Shown: piece after piece, positions 47,405-57,006 of the stretch
How positions within the stretch are numbered: the stretch's first letter is position 1
Layout: each line of letters starts with the position of its first letter
DNA from: Methanobrevibacter sp. TMH8
Lineage (GTDB): Archaea; Methanobacteriota; Methanobacteria; Methanobacteriales; Methanobacteriaceae
Direction of reading: 5' to 3'
NCBI RefSeq assembly: GCF_020148105.1
Contig: NZ_JAHLZE010000012.1
Coordinates: 62,001-126,000, forward strand
DNA: 64,000 nucleotides
Notes under the pieces: generated by a model
Databases searched by the model: none
What the model saw: only the letters and a program-made list of their open reading frames with translations
What the model was told of the DNA's origin: nothing
Made by a program: the position numbers and the translations under genes

Positions 47405-47450
47405 TAGCTATTGATTTTTATAGCTAATTTTTTCTTTTATTTTTCTTTTT
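47405..47450 (+). terminator. Hairpin and T-rich tail after fae-hps
   Basis: TAGCTAT (47405-47411) pairs with ATAGCTA (47420-47426), followed by a T-rich tract (ATTTTTTCTTTTATTTTTC). Confidence 0.5.
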
Positions 47451-47552
47451 TGATATCATTCTTTACCACAATTTAATATTTATTACTTATCTATTATTTT
47501 CTCTACAAGATTTTTAATTATATTTTTTATAGAAAAAATTTTTAATAAAAAT

Positions 47553-47974
47553 ATAAGTTATAAGTTATAATTTATAACTTATATTATTTAACTTAAAAAT
47601 TATTATATTTAAGTTATTCATTAAAAGTTATTTATTAAATATTATAAATTATATTTTATAATTTATAAGTTTTAAATTATTTGATATAAGTTATAAGTTA
47701 TTCTTTATAATAAATAACTTTTAAGTTACTAATTAAAATTTATAACTAATAAATTATAAAATATAATTTACAACTTAAAATTTATAAGAAATAAGTTATA
47801 AGTTAAAATTTAGTAATTAAAACTTATAATTAATAAAAAATAAGTTATAAGTTAAAACTTATAATTAAATTATTATAACTTATAATTTATAATAAATAAC
47901 TAAAAAGTTAAAAATTATAAGAAATAAATTATAAGTTAGTATAAAATTATAAGTTATAACTAATAAGTTATAAA
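47553..47974. repeat. Iteron-like array upstream of parA (candidate centromere)
   Basis: Four exact copies of the 15-mer ATAAGTTATAAGTTA at 47553, 47686, 47791 and 47840, plus many partial or inverted copies (TTATAAGTTATAAC at 47948, ATAAGTTATA at 47963, TTATAACTTAT forms near 47572 and 47876). They fill about 420 bases that end 196 bases before parA. The unit is near-palindromic, as expected for a dimeric DNA-binding protein. Its position fits a parS/centromere or an autoregulatory operator. Confidence 0.7.
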
Positions 47975-48169
47975 TAAAAACTACTCACTTTTAATTTAAA
48001 ACTTATATAGTATAAATGATAATATATAAATTAAAAATTAAAACTTATATCTTATTTTCAAATAATATAAAAAATAATAAATAATTATAATAAAATTAAA
48101 TTAAATTAATAAAAATTAAAATAAATTGATAAAACCTTATACTGATTAAAAATAAAGGAAATAGAAATC

Positions 48170-48955
48170 ATGGGAGAAACAATAGCTATAATAAACCAAA
48201 AAGGCGGTTGTGGAAAAACAACAACAGCTGTTAATTTATCTGCATCAATTGCAACATTGGGAAAATCAGTTTTAATTGTTGATATGGACCCACAAGGAAA
48301 TACAACTACAAGTTTTGGAATTAATAAACAAGAATTAGAAAATACTGTTTATTCAGCAATAAGTGGTCAAGTAAGTGTGAAAAAAGCTATAATTCCAACA
48401 ATGGTTGATAATTTATTTATTCTTCCAAGTAATATTTCATTAAGTGGAGTAGAAGTTGAATTAAGTAAATTAGATAATTATCATCTGGTTTTAAAAGAGT
48501 TATTAGCTCCAATTAAGGATATTTTTGAATATATAATCATTGATCTTCCACCATCACTTGGAATAATAACAGTTAATGGATTAGTAGCAAGTGATAGTCT
48601 TATAATACCTATACAGGCAGAATACTTTGCATTAGAAGGATTAGCTGATTTAACTAATACAATTAATTTAGTTGAAGAGCGTCTTAAAAGTCCATCTCCA
48701 ATAAAAGGGATTGTTTTAACATTATATGATTCTAGAACTAGACTTGGAAAAGAAGTTTATGTTGAACTTAAAAAATACTTTGGAGATAAAGAACATATGT
48801 TTAAAACAGTTATTTCAAGAAATATACGTTTAGCTGAAGCACCAAGTTATGGAATGCCATGTATAGCATATGATGAGGAAAGTAGAGGGGCTAGATCTTA
48901 TTTAAAATTAGCTAAAGAAATATTAGAATTAGATGAAGAAAAAAATCAGAGTTAA
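48170..48955 (+). CDS. parA: ParA/Soj-type partition ATPase
   Basis: 261 residues, ATG after AAAGGAAAT. Deviant Walker A in IAIINQKGGCGKTTTAVNLS with the signature lysine, VLIVDMDPQGNTTTSFG (A'), IIIDLPPSLGIITVNGL (Walker B) and the SRNIRLAEAPSYGMPCIAYD motif typical of chromosomal Soj/ParA rather than MinD. No N-terminal HTH, so it is the small ParA form. Forms ATP-dependent dimers on DNA that move cargo along the nucleoid. Co-directional with the LGRGL protein 44 bases downstream and about 7 kb from the origin boxes. Confidence 0.93.
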   Translation: MGETIAIINQKGGCGKTTTAVNLSASIATLGKSVLIVDMDPQGNTTTSFGINKQELENTVYSAISGQVSVKKAIIPTMVDNLFILPSNISLSGVEVELSKLDNYHLVLKELLAPIKDIFEYIIIDLPPSLGIITVNGLVASDSLIIPIQAEYFALEGLADLTNTINLVEERLKSPSPIKGIVLTLYDSRTRLGKEVYVELKKYFGDKEHMFKTVISRNIRLAEAPSYGMPCIAYDEESRGARSYLKLAKEILELDEEKNQS

Positions 48956-48999
48956 AACTTATTAATTAAACAATGAATTAAAGAATGGTAAGGGTAAAA

Positions 49000-49647
49000 A
49001 TGGCAAAAAATAATAAAGATAATAAAAGAGGATTGGGCCGTGGGTTAGACTCATTAATACCAAAAATTGATGAATCAGAAGAAGAAAAATCAAATAAATC
49101 TTCATTAACTTTAGAAGATATTCTTTCTAATTCAGAAGAAGAGGAAAATGAAAACATTGAAACAGAAAAAACAGAAGAAGAAAAAACAGAACCAGAAAAA
49201 AATGAAGATGAGTCTGATATTACTGATAATGATGTAATTGAAGAAATAAAAGAAATAGAAGAAGAAGTTGGTAGAAAAGAAGGAGACGTTGATGTAATCA
49301 CAGAAGAGTTGATTACTGAAAAGAGTATTGAGGATACCCTTGAAAGAGAAAAATCAGAAGAAAAGGAAGATTTAAAAGAAATTGAAGAGCCTGAAGAAAT
49401 TGAAGAATCTGAAAAAACAGAAGAAATTGTTTTAAATGATTATGAATTAGACAGTATTGAAGAAGTTAAAAAAATAATTGAAAAGAATCCAAGAATCACT
49501 TTATGGTCTGCAAAATCTAGTGCAGTATTCAGATATTTAAGAAAAACAAGGCCTGAATTTAGTATTAGTAAGGAAGCATCGGAATTAATCGATCAAGCTG
49601 TTTCTAAAAAATATCCTGAAATTTGGAAACTATTTGAAGACTTATGA
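49000..49647 (+). CDS. Acidic ParA-partner candidate with ParB-type N-terminal motif
   Basis: 215 residues from ATG 49000 (GGTAAGGG upstream; ATG 48985 is also in frame). Residues 9-21 read KRGLGRGLDSLIP, the motif by which bacterial ParB contacts and stimulates ParA. Residues about 25-150 are a Glu/Lys/Asp-rich disordered linker. Residues about 155-215 form a compact basic helical domain (KNPRITLWSAKSSAVFRYL, then ISKEASELIDQAVSKKYPEI). No ParB CTPase box (GERR) or HTH is present. It is probably the adaptor linking ParA to DNA or another partner; what the C-terminal domain binds is unknown. Confidence 0.7.
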   Translation: MAKNNKDNKRGLGRGLDSLIPKIDESEEEKSNKSSLTLEDILSNSEEEENENIETEKTEEEKTEPEKNEDESDITDNDVIEEIKEIEEEVGRKEGDVDVITEELITEKSIEDTLEREKSEEKEDLKEIEEPEEIEESEKTEEIVLNDYELDSIEEVKKIIEKNPRITLWSAKSSAVFRYLRKTRPEFSISKEASELIDQAVSKKYPEIWKLFEDL

Positions 49648-49777
49648 CTTTAAAATCAAAAAATATTTGGTTATAATTTTAAGAATATAATAAATAAAAT
49701 AATATATTGCTATTATTACCCTAATTTTTCTTTTTTTATTATATTATTTATTATTATACTGATATAGAATGGTAAGA

Positions 49778-52357
49778 TTATATCAATTTCTTATCATTAT
49801 TATCCTTTTTAAAATTTAGATATTCACTGTTTAAAACTTTTCTGATATTTTCAGCTGTTTTTTTACCAATTCCATCGATTTCTTGTAATTCATTATCATT
49901 TGCATTAATAACAGATTGAACAGTCCCAAACTTTTCAAGTAATTTTTTAGCAGTCACTGGTCCAATATTTGGTAAGGACTCAACAATAAATAGCTGCTGT
50001 TCCCATATATTTGCAGGCTTTCTTTCTGTTCTTATTTGAATAGGAGTTGATTTATCACTTTGTTCCCGAATAGCTATTCTTTTAATCATTGCTGCTGTAT
50101 CTTCAGGATTTCGAGTAGGAATAATTGAAATTCCAAAATCAATAGCTATAGAAGCTAAAGATCCTCGAATCGCATCAGGAGATAAAAACCCAGAATAAAA
50201 ATCATCACCTTCTAAAATCATGATAGGATTTTTGAATTCTTCCTGCATTGTCCTTGCTTGTTTATATAGTCTTTTATCTACAATGGAATCGGTAAAATCT
50301 TTAGCTGTTTTTCTTTCAATAGCTACTTCATCACTAACTTGATAGTCACCAGCACTCATAGCTTTAATTCTCACATCTACATTAATTGTATCTAAAGCTC
50401 TAAGTACATTAGAATTTCCTTCTCTTGAATCAGCATATACTAAAACATTTTTATTTTTATTTTTAGAAAGCTTTAACTCATCAATAGCATCGTTTATACT
50501 TTTATTAGAATTGTTAGAATTATTAAATTTATTAGATTCATTAGATTCATTAGAATCATTGGATTTATCAGTATTAGTGTTAATATTGATATTATCTTCG
50601 ATATTTTTCTTATTTAAATCATCTGAACTAACTTCATTATCTAATTCAACACCAATTTCAACTTTTTTTCCAATAATTTTTGAATTAACTTCTTCATTTT
50701 TTATCTTATCTAAAGATTTTTGATTCAAGTTTTTTAGAGCATCTTTATTAACAAGTTGTTCTTTCATTCTTTTTTCTTTGTTTAAACTTGCCCAATAATA
50801 ACCTTCATCCCTTGTTCCTTTAGCAATTAAAACTTTCATTTTACCAGAATTTTTTCTTCCAGTTCGTCCTCTTCTTTGTATCATACGAACTTCAGAAGGA
50901 ACAGGTTCATAAAGTATAACTAAATCAACAGCAGGAATATCAATTCCTTCTTCAGCTACACTAGTTGAAAGCAAAACATCATAATTTCCAACTTTAAAAG
51001 ACTTAATAATTTTCTTTTGTTCAGTTTGCGTAAGGCCTTTTTCACCATCTCTAGATCCTTGACCGAAAAATTTAACAGATTTAATGCCTTCAGCTTCACA
51101 TTTCTGATAAATCATTTCAAGTGTATCTCTAAATTGAGTAAATACAATTATTTTTCGCTTTTTATTAAGATTTTTACCATTATCTTCATTTTCGATATTT
51201 GTATTATTATTGTTACTAATTTCTTGGGATTTGTTTTTATTAGTGTTAGTTAGTTTTGTTTGACTAATATCATCGATTTTTAGTTCTTCTTTTAATATTT
51301 CTATCAATTTTCTAAGTTTTGGATGCTCCCATCCATTTTTTTCAGCTTGTTGTGATAACATAATGGCTTGTGAGAAATCTGCATCTAGGAAAAGACTTTT
51401 AGCTGCCTTAGTATTTTTCTTTCTAAGTCTAGCTATATATTTATTAAAAGTAGCTACACCTTGAGTTTCAAGTAATTCAAGAGCATGTTGAAGATTTATA
51501 ACAGCGCTTAAAATAGAAATAGCTTGATAACATTCTTTTGGAGGGGTGGTAGCTCTAGCTATCCTATTTTGAACATTTCCTCTTGCTTTAAGAATATCAA
51601 TTTTATTAACAGAAATAGTTGGAATAACATTTAAATTCTTTAGCATTTTTAATCTATGTTTAAGAGCTTTATTAATATGATCTTTAATCTTTTCAAGCTC
51701 TTTACTCATTTTAACTTTAACCCAATCAATTTCAATTGGATTAAAATATGGTTTTACATCAGGATCTTCTTCTGTTTTAACAACAACATCTTGAATAAAA
51801 AGATTTTCACAAACTTCTCTAATTTTTCCCTGATCAGATCCTGGAGAAGCTGTAAGACCAAGAATGAGATGACTTTTAGCTGTTTTAACATATCTTTGAG
51901 CAAGATATACATAAGCATAAGATCCAACAGCATGGTGACATTCATCAAAAACAAGAAGAGAAACATTAGAAAGATCATATCGTCCATTAAGTAAGTCTGA
52001 TTCTACTGTTTGTGGAGTTGCACATATTACTTGAGATTCATCCCAACGTTTTTTTCGATCATCAGCTTTTATAGCTCCAGTGATTGAAGTACATTTAACA
52101 TTAAGAAAATGTCTAAAGTTTTCTTCATGTTGTATAGCTAATGGTTTACTTGGAGCTAAAATCAAGACTTTTGAACCTTGAATCTTTTTTAACCTATCTG
52201 CAGCTACAAGAACAGCTATGAGAGTTTTTCCAAGGGCAGTCGGAGCTACTATCATTGTGTTTCCATTTTTAAGAACACCAGCAGCTAATACTTGCTGATA
52301 AATACGTGCCTCTGCAGTGTTAGGTTTCACAAGAGGATGTTTTATGAAATTATCCAT
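49778..52357 (-). CDS. hef: Hef helicase-nuclease (FANCM/XPF-like)
   Basis: 859 residues from ATG 52357 (an upstream in-frame TTG at 52378 is possible; neither has a clear ribosome-binding site). N-terminal superfamily 2 helicase: MIVAPTALGKTLIAVLVAAD (Walker A), LVFDECHHAVG (DECH box), IVFTQFRDTLEMIY and EVRMIQRRGRTGRKNSG (motif VI). After an Asn/Ser-rich linker (KSNDSNESNESNKFNNSNN) come the XPF-type nuclease (DYQVSDEVAIERKTAKDFTD) and tandem helix-hairpin-helix (LPNIGPVTAKKLLEKFG, IDGIGKKTAENI). Processes stalled forks. The full-length fusion is intact. Confidence 0.94.
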   Translation of the reverse strand: MDNFIKHPLVKPNTAEARIYQQVLAAGVLKNGNTMIVAPTALGKTLIAVLVAADRLKKIQGSKVLILAPSKPLAIQHEENFRHFLNVKCTSITGAIKADDRKKRWDESQVICATPQTVESDLLNGRYDLSNVSLLVFDECHHAVGSYAYVYLAQRYVKTAKSHLILGLTASPGSDQGKIREVCENLFIQDVVVKTEEDPDVKPYFNPIEIDWVKVKMSKELEKIKDHINKALKHRLKMLKNLNVIPTISVNKIDILKARGNVQNRIARATTPPKECYQAISILSAVINLQHALELLETQGVATFNKYIARLRKKNTKAAKSLFLDADFSQAIMLSQQAEKNGWEHPKLRKLIEILKEELKIDDISQTKLTNTNKNKSQEISNNNNTNIENEDNGKNLNKKRKIIVFTQFRDTLEMIYQKCEAEGIKSVKFFGQGSRDGEKGLTQTEQKKIIKSFKVGNYDVLLSTSVAEEGIDIPAVDLVILYEPVPSEVRMIQRRGRTGRKNSGKMKVLIAKGTRDEGYYWASLNKEKRMKEQLVNKDALKNLNQKSLDKIKNEEVNSKIIGKKVEIGVELDNEVSSDDLNKKNIEDNININTNTDKSNDSNESNESNKFNNSNNSNKSINDAIDELKLSKNKNKNVLVYADSREGNSNVLRALDTINVDVRIKAMSAGDYQVSDEVAIERKTAKDFTDSIVDKRLYKQARTMQEEFKNPIMILEGDDFYSGFLSPDAIRGSLASIAIDFGISIIPTRNPEDTAAMIKRIAIREQSDKSTPIQIRTERKPANIWEQQLFIVESLPNIGPVTAKKLLEKFGTVQSVINANDNELQEIDGIGKKTAENIRKVLNSEYLNFKKDNNDKKLI

Positions 52358-52581
52358 GTAATTTATTTTGTAAATCAAGCTTAAATAGCTTTTGAGAGAG
52401 GTTTTGAAAAGTATTTTTAAAAAAATTATAATAAAAAAATTAATCTGTTAGAATTAAACTAATATTTGTAAAAGTATTAATAATACAAGATAAATATATA
52501 AATAATAGAAATATTACTATAAATAATTTTAATTAAAAATATATAGATAAATTAGAAGTAATAGTTTTAAACGGTGATGAA

Positions 52582-53316
52582 TTGATAATTATAATGGATG
52601 AAAGAGGAAAAAAATATCTCATTGATCAAAAAAGTGAATTCCAAAGTGATTTAGGAATCATATCTCAAGAAGATATAGCTAAAGCAGAAGTTGGTCAATC
52701 TCTTATAACTCATCTAGATAAAGAGTTTAAAGTTATCAAACCTAATGTTAATGATTTTATTGATTTAATGGATAGAAGATGTTCTATACTAATCCAAAAA
52801 GATATTGGTACTGTAGTTGCAAAAACTGGTCTTGGAAGTGGAAGTAGAGTAGTTGATGCAGGAACTGGTGCTGGAGCTATTGCATTAAATTTTGGAAACA
52901 TAGTTGGTAGAGAAGGCAATGTATATAGCTATGAAATTAGAGAAGACTTTGCAGAAGTAGCTAAAAAGAATATTGTTTCTTTTGGATTAGATAATATTAT
53001 TGAAATTAAAAATAAAGATATAAAAACCGGAATTGATGAAGAAAAAATTGATTTAGTCTTTCTTGACCTTACAAAACCATATGAAATATTCGAAAATGTT
53101 TATGAATGCTTAAATCTTGGTGGTTATTTAGCTGTGTATGCTCCATACATAGATCAAATAGAGACATCATACAGAGTAGCTAAAAAACTAGGATTCAATG
53201 ATTTATCCATTATAGAAACTTTAGAAAGGGAAATAGAAGTTAGAACCCAAGGGACACGGCCTAAAACAAGAATGGTTGGGCATAGTGGATATTTAATGTT
53301 TGGAAGAAAGCTATAA
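52582..53316 (+). CDS. trmI: tRNA (adenine-N1)-methyltransferase TrmI
   Basis: 244 residues, TTG start at 52582 chosen because GGTGAT lies 3 bases upstream (the in-frame ATG at 52594 is too far). Residues 1-60 are the small beta domain; the SAM fold follows with RVVDAGTGAGAIALNFGNIV (motif I), VYSYEIREDFAEVAKKNI, IDLVFLDLTKP and YLAVYAPYIDQIET. C-terminal GTRPKTRMVGHSGYLMFG is the TrmI signature. Archaeal enzymes methylate A57/A58 in the T loop. Confidence 0.9.
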   Translation: MIIIMDERGKKYLIDQKSEFQSDLGIISQEDIAKAEVGQSLITHLDKEFKVIKPNVNDFIDLMDRRCSILIQKDIGTVVAKTGLGSGSRVVDAGTGAGAIALNFGNIVGREGNVYSYEIREDFAEVAKKNIVSFGLDNIIEIKNKDIKTGIDEEKIDLVFLDLTKPYEIFENVYECLNLGGYLAVYAPYIDQIETSYRVAKKLGFNDLSIIETLEREIEVRTQGTRPKTRMVGHSGYLMFGRKL

Positions 53317-53483
53317 TAAAGTTTAATAATAAATAATATGATGATAACAATTATAATCAAATAATTTATTAGAAATAATAAAATAATTAAACTAATAAAT
53401 AAATATTAAATGAATAATTTATATAGAATTTATAATAAAATTCATAATAAATTTACAATACAATAAATAGTTTTTATCAGAGT

Positions 53484-54413
53484 GTGGTTAAAATTTTCAA
53501 TCTAAATGATGTTATTTCAATAAAAGATTTTCAAAAGAAAGATATTGAATTTATTTTAGATGAAGCAGAAAATCTTGAAAAAGTAGCTAGATCTGAAGAA
53601 AGTTCAGAAGAATTAGGTGGAAAAATATTAGGAATGATGTTTTTTGAACCATCAACAAGGACTAGACTTTCTTTTGAAACATCTATGAAACGTCTTGGTG
53701 GAGATTGTGTTGGTTTTGCAGGTAGTGCAGGTAGTTCTGTATCTAAAGGTGAAAGTTTAGCCGATACTTCAAAAATGTTTGAAGCTTACTCTGATGCTCT
53801 TGTTATAAGACATAATTTAGAGGGAGCAGCTAAATTCATAACAGACATTGTTGATGTTCCTGTAATAAACGCTGGTGATGGAGCTGGTCAACATCCAACT
53901 CAAACACTACTTGATTTATACACTATAAAACGAAATTTTGATAAAGTCAAAGGATTGAATGTTGCATTAGTTGGAGATTTAAAATATGGTCGTACAGTAC
54001 ATTCTCTTGCTTATGCTCTTGGAATGTTTGATGCTCAAATGAGTTTTGTATCTCCAGATGAGTTAAAAATGCCAAAAGAAACTCTTCATGATCTTGAAAA
54101 AAATAATATTAAATTTCATGAAACTAATAACTTAAAAGATATTATTGATGAAGTTGATGTTTTATATGTAACTAGAATCCAAAAAGAGAGATTTCCAGAT
54201 GAAGAAGAATACTCAAAAATTAAAGGAGCATATCTTATTGATAAAGATCTTATAAATGGGAAAGATCTTATTGTAATGCACCCTCTTCCAAGAGTAGATG
54301 AAATAGCTACAGATGTTGATAATACAAAGTATAATAAGTATTTTGAGCAGGCTTTTTATGGTGTTCCTGTCAGAATGGCTATATTAAAGAATATAATTAA
54401 AAATAAAATATAA
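53484..54413 (+). CDS. pyrB: Aspartate carbamoyltransferase, catalytic subunit
   Basis: 309 residues, GTG start. [20 protein letters not shown] is the carbamoyl-phosphate site, [12 protein letters not shown] the 80s loop, [18 protein letters not shown] and [16 protein letters not shown] the aspartate-binding side. First committed step of pyrimidine synthesis. No pyrI regulatory gene follows, so it is either encoded elsewhere or absent. No strong ribosome-binding site is seen before the GTG. Confidence 0.95.
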   Translation: MVKIFNLNDVISIKDFQKKDIEFILDEAENLEKVARSEESSEELGGKILGMMFFEPSTRTRLSFETSMKRLGGDCVGFAGSAGSSVSKGESLADTSKMFEAYSDALVIRHNLEGAAKFITDIVDVPVINAGDGAGQHPTQTLLDLYTIKRNFDKVKGLNVALVGDLKYGRTVHSLAYALGMFDAQMSFVSPDELKMPKETLHDLEKNNIKFHETNNLKDIIDEVDVLYVTRIQKERFPDEEEYSKIKGAYLIDKDLINGKDLIVMHPLPRVDEIATDVDNTKYNKYFEQAFYGVPVRMAILKNIIKNKI

Positions 54414-54443
54414 TAGATAAAATAAGTCTATTAAGATAATAAT

Positions 54444-55541
54444 TTAAAAAATTAAAAATATTAAAAATAAAATTAATATTAAAAATAATATTAAAAATAA
54501 AATAGCTAAATATATTCCAAATCTCGATAATTTAGCTGTTTTTTCTATATAATCTCTTTTTAATGGATTTATATTATTTCCAATAACATATACACCTTTT
54601 TTTACAAGAGAAATATTTAAGCTACCAGCTACCGCGGCCATAGTAAAGCCTGAGTTAGGAGATGGAGGTTTTTTAGCATCTCTCTTCATGATTTTATAGG
54701 AATTTTTCCAATCTATCTCCTTACTTCCTAATTTTTTATATATCATTGAGGCTAAAACAATCATTATTCCTCCAAAACGAGCTGGAATATAATTTAAAAT
54801 ATCATCTAATTTAGCTGGGACAAATCCAATTATCATATACTTTTCATTTTTGTATCCAACCATTGCATCAAGTGTATTAATGATTCTATAAATTATAGCT
54901 ACTAAAATAGCTACTATTACAGTAAATATAGATAAAGGAAGAGAATATATTGTTTGAAGATGAATATTTGGGATATTTGGAATATGTGGATTTATAAAGC
55001 TTATAATTAAAAAACTTAAGATTAATATTATATTAACTAAAATATAGTAGAATATAGGAGCTATAGCTGAATCTGTAATATTTTCAGACAAAGTTTCAAT
55101 TGTTGCAGATATTATAAGATTTTCACTGAGTTCAGCTGTATCTCTACTAACAAGATAAGACATGGATTTTCTAGCTATATCAATTCCTTCTTCTAAATCT
55201 TCTTTGATTTTTCTAGCTGAAAAAAGAAGCATTTTTATTGAGAATGTCGAAGAAAGAATTATTGCAGAAACAATGACGAAAATAACTATATTGTAGCTAG
55301 ATAAAAATAAAATTATTGAGAAAACAACTATAGATATAATTGAAACTAAAATGGTTAAAATAAATCCAGATATTCTACTTTCAATCTTTAAAAGCTTTTT
55401 AGAAAATAAATCAATGAGTTTTCCAATGAAAACAACCGGATGTATTTTTGCTGGTAATTCACCAAAAATTAGATCTATGAATATTGATAAAGCTAAAATA
55501 AGAAGAATCAATACTATTAATTCAATTCCATCAATTATCAT
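54444..55541 (-). CDS. cbiB: Adenosylcobinamide-phosphate synthase
   Basis: 365 residues, integral membrane with about six or seven helices. DLIFGELPAKIHPVVFIGKL is the N-terminal signature, YLVSRDTAELSENLIISATI and IETLSENITDSAIAPIFYY the family core, and KKPPSPNSGFTMAAVAGSL the C-terminal motif. Attaches the aminopropanol arm to adenosylcobyric acid. Convergent with pyrB, 30 bases apart. A third cobamide gene in the window beside cobJ and cbiG. Confidence 0.92.
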   Translation of the reverse strand: MIIDGIELIVLILLILALSIFIDLIFGELPAKIHPVVFIGKLIDLFSKKLLKIESRISGFILTILVSIISIVVFSIILFLSSYNIVIFVIVSAIILSSTFSIKMLLFSARKIKEDLEEGIDIARKSMSYLVSRDTAELSENLIISATIETLSENITDSAIAPIFYYILVNIILILSFLIISFINPHIPNIPNIHLQTIYSLPLSIFTVIVAILVAIIYRIINTLDAMVGYKNEKYMIIGFVPAKLDDILNYIPARFGGIMIVLASMIYKKLGSKEIDWKNSYKIMKRDAKKPPSPNSGFTMAAVAGSLNISLVKKGVYVIGNNINPLKRDYIEKTAKLSRFGIYLAILFLILFLILILFLIFLIF

Positions 55542-56098
55542 AAGACATCTCGAATATTAAAAACTATTAATTATTAAAATTAATTATTAAATTTCAAATA
55601 ATTTTATTAAATATTAAATTATTTAATTATTAAATTTTCATGAATATATCTTTTCATGATTATAACTTATATATTTATCATGTTCAATGATATTTAAATA
55701 CAGATATGATTATATATAAATATTTATTTATATTTTATATCATTATAATAATTCAATCATTATTATAACTCAATTATTATAACTAAATCATTATTATAAT
55801 TCAAATATCAACATTATATTTCATTTAGATATTTAATAATTTATTATTAGTAGTTCATTATTAAAAAATATTAAAATTAAAATACTAAAGCATATTAATA
55901 ACCAATAACAAATCATTAATAAATTAAAATCTACTAATTAAAATTTTATTTTTTAATTTAATTTTAATATATTAAAATAAAAAAGAAAATAGTTATTTTA
56001 ATTATGATTAGGGATTAATAATTAAATATAAATTAAATATAAATCAAATATTAATTAATTATTAATTTTAAATATAATAATTCTTATAAAGTGATTAT
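55542..56098. other. AT-rich divergent region with 16-17-bp repeats
   Basis: At 55741-55804 a unit like TCATTATTATAACTCAA recurs four times, with variation, at 14-17-base spacing. The rest is AT-rich and must hold promoters for cbiB and the gene at 56099. No gene is supported. Confidence 0.55.
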
Positions 56099-56581
56099 AT
56101 GATCGATGAAAAACAAATTAGAGACTGGCTTGTTGAAGAAGGGCTTTTAAAAGAACAAATACCAGATGAAACAGCTAACTTCCATTTTCTTGTAAACTAC
56201 CCCGACGAACATATTCTTGATCTTATTCAACCGAAACATAAAGATGATATGATTTTGATAGGATGTGCTTCAGAAATAGCCCCTGAACAAGTAGCTGTAA
56301 TTAAAGAATCTTCTGAAAAGAAAAAAGAAAAGTTTATATGGGATATTAGATTTGCATTAAACCAATTTTTACTCGACTTTGAATTGGAACACCCAAATAA
56401 TGTCCTTAATAGATTTGTTATATCTGAAGAAATGTATGAAGATGGTATAACAAAACACAATTTAATAATGACAATAAAAAAGGTTTTCAAAGGAAAGCTT
56501 CAGTGTATTTGGATAACTGGAAAAGCATTTGGGGAAGGAGAATCTGGACCTCAAGGGGATAATAATAACATGTTTGTTTAA
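56099..56581 (+). CDS. DUF2299-like archaeal protein
   Basis: 160 residues, ATG after AAGTGATTAT. Acidic alpha/beta protein: IRDWLVEEGLLKEQIPDETA, HFLVNYPDEHILDLIQPK and FALNQFLLDFELEHP. It looks like the DUF2299 family of methanogens (family name from memory), with no known function. Monocistronic. Confidence 0.65.
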   Translation: MIDEKQIRDWLVEEGLLKEQIPDETANFHFLVNYPDEHILDLIQPKHKDDMILIGCASEIAPEQVAVIKESSEKKKEKFIWDIRFALNQFLLDFELEHPNNVLNRFVISEEMYEDGITKHNLIMTIKKVFKGKLQCIWITGKAFGEGESGPQGDNNNMFV

Positions 56582-56746
56582 ATATACATTATTTTTTGAT
56601 AATTAAATTTATCTACATACTTTTTATTTTATATTTTTTCATATTTTTCATCTTTTAATATTTTCATATTTTTTATATTCTTTTTTATATTATTTTTATT
56701 TTATTTTTATTTTATTTTTTAATCATTCATATTTTTATTATAAGTT
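56582..56746. terminator. T-rich downstream region
   Basis: A strongly T-rich stretch (TTTTATATTATTTTTATTTT and similar, 56590-56720) follows the DUF2299-like gene and very probably terminates it. No hairpin is needed for archaeal termination at such tracts. Confidence 0.5.
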
Positions 56747-56772
56747 GTAACTTTTTACCCTAAAAAAGTTAC
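56747..56772 (+). promoter_or_regulatory. Operator-like palindrome upstream of hcp
   Basis: GTAACTTTTT (56747-56756) and AAAAAGTTAC (56763-56772) are perfect 10-bp inverted arms around six bases. The palindrome lies directly upstream of the TATA box at 56778, where a regulator would overlap the BRE. Candidate control site for nitrosative or redox stress. Confidence 0.65.
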
Positions 56773-56777
56773 AAAAA

Positions 56778-56787
56778 TTTTATATAG
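56778..56787 (+). promoter_or_regulatory. TATA box of hcp
   Basis: TTTTATATAG at 56778-56787. Transcription would begin near 56810, giving a leader of almost 200 bases. Its ends carry the inverted pair AAGGACAAA (56809-56817) and TTTGTCCTT (56903-56911). Confidence 0.55.
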
Positions 56788-57006
56788 TATCTTTAACAAG
56801 ATTATAACAAGGACAAAACTATTAAATAAAAATTATCACCAATACATTAAGAGTTTCTTGATTATTTTTTTAAAAGAGCCTTAAACACTGTTAAATGCTA
56901 AATTTGTCCTTATTAAAATTTAAAATATAAAAAAATAAAATCAAATTTTTCGAAATTTAGATTTAAATTTTAATCATAGGATTTTAATTATAAAGGAGGA
57001 AATAAT

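Noticed and set aside
49000-49647. True ParB
   Set aside because: Only the N-terminal ParA-contact motif is shared. There is no CTP-binding GERR box, no HTH and no dimerisation domain, so it is described as an adaptor candidate instead.
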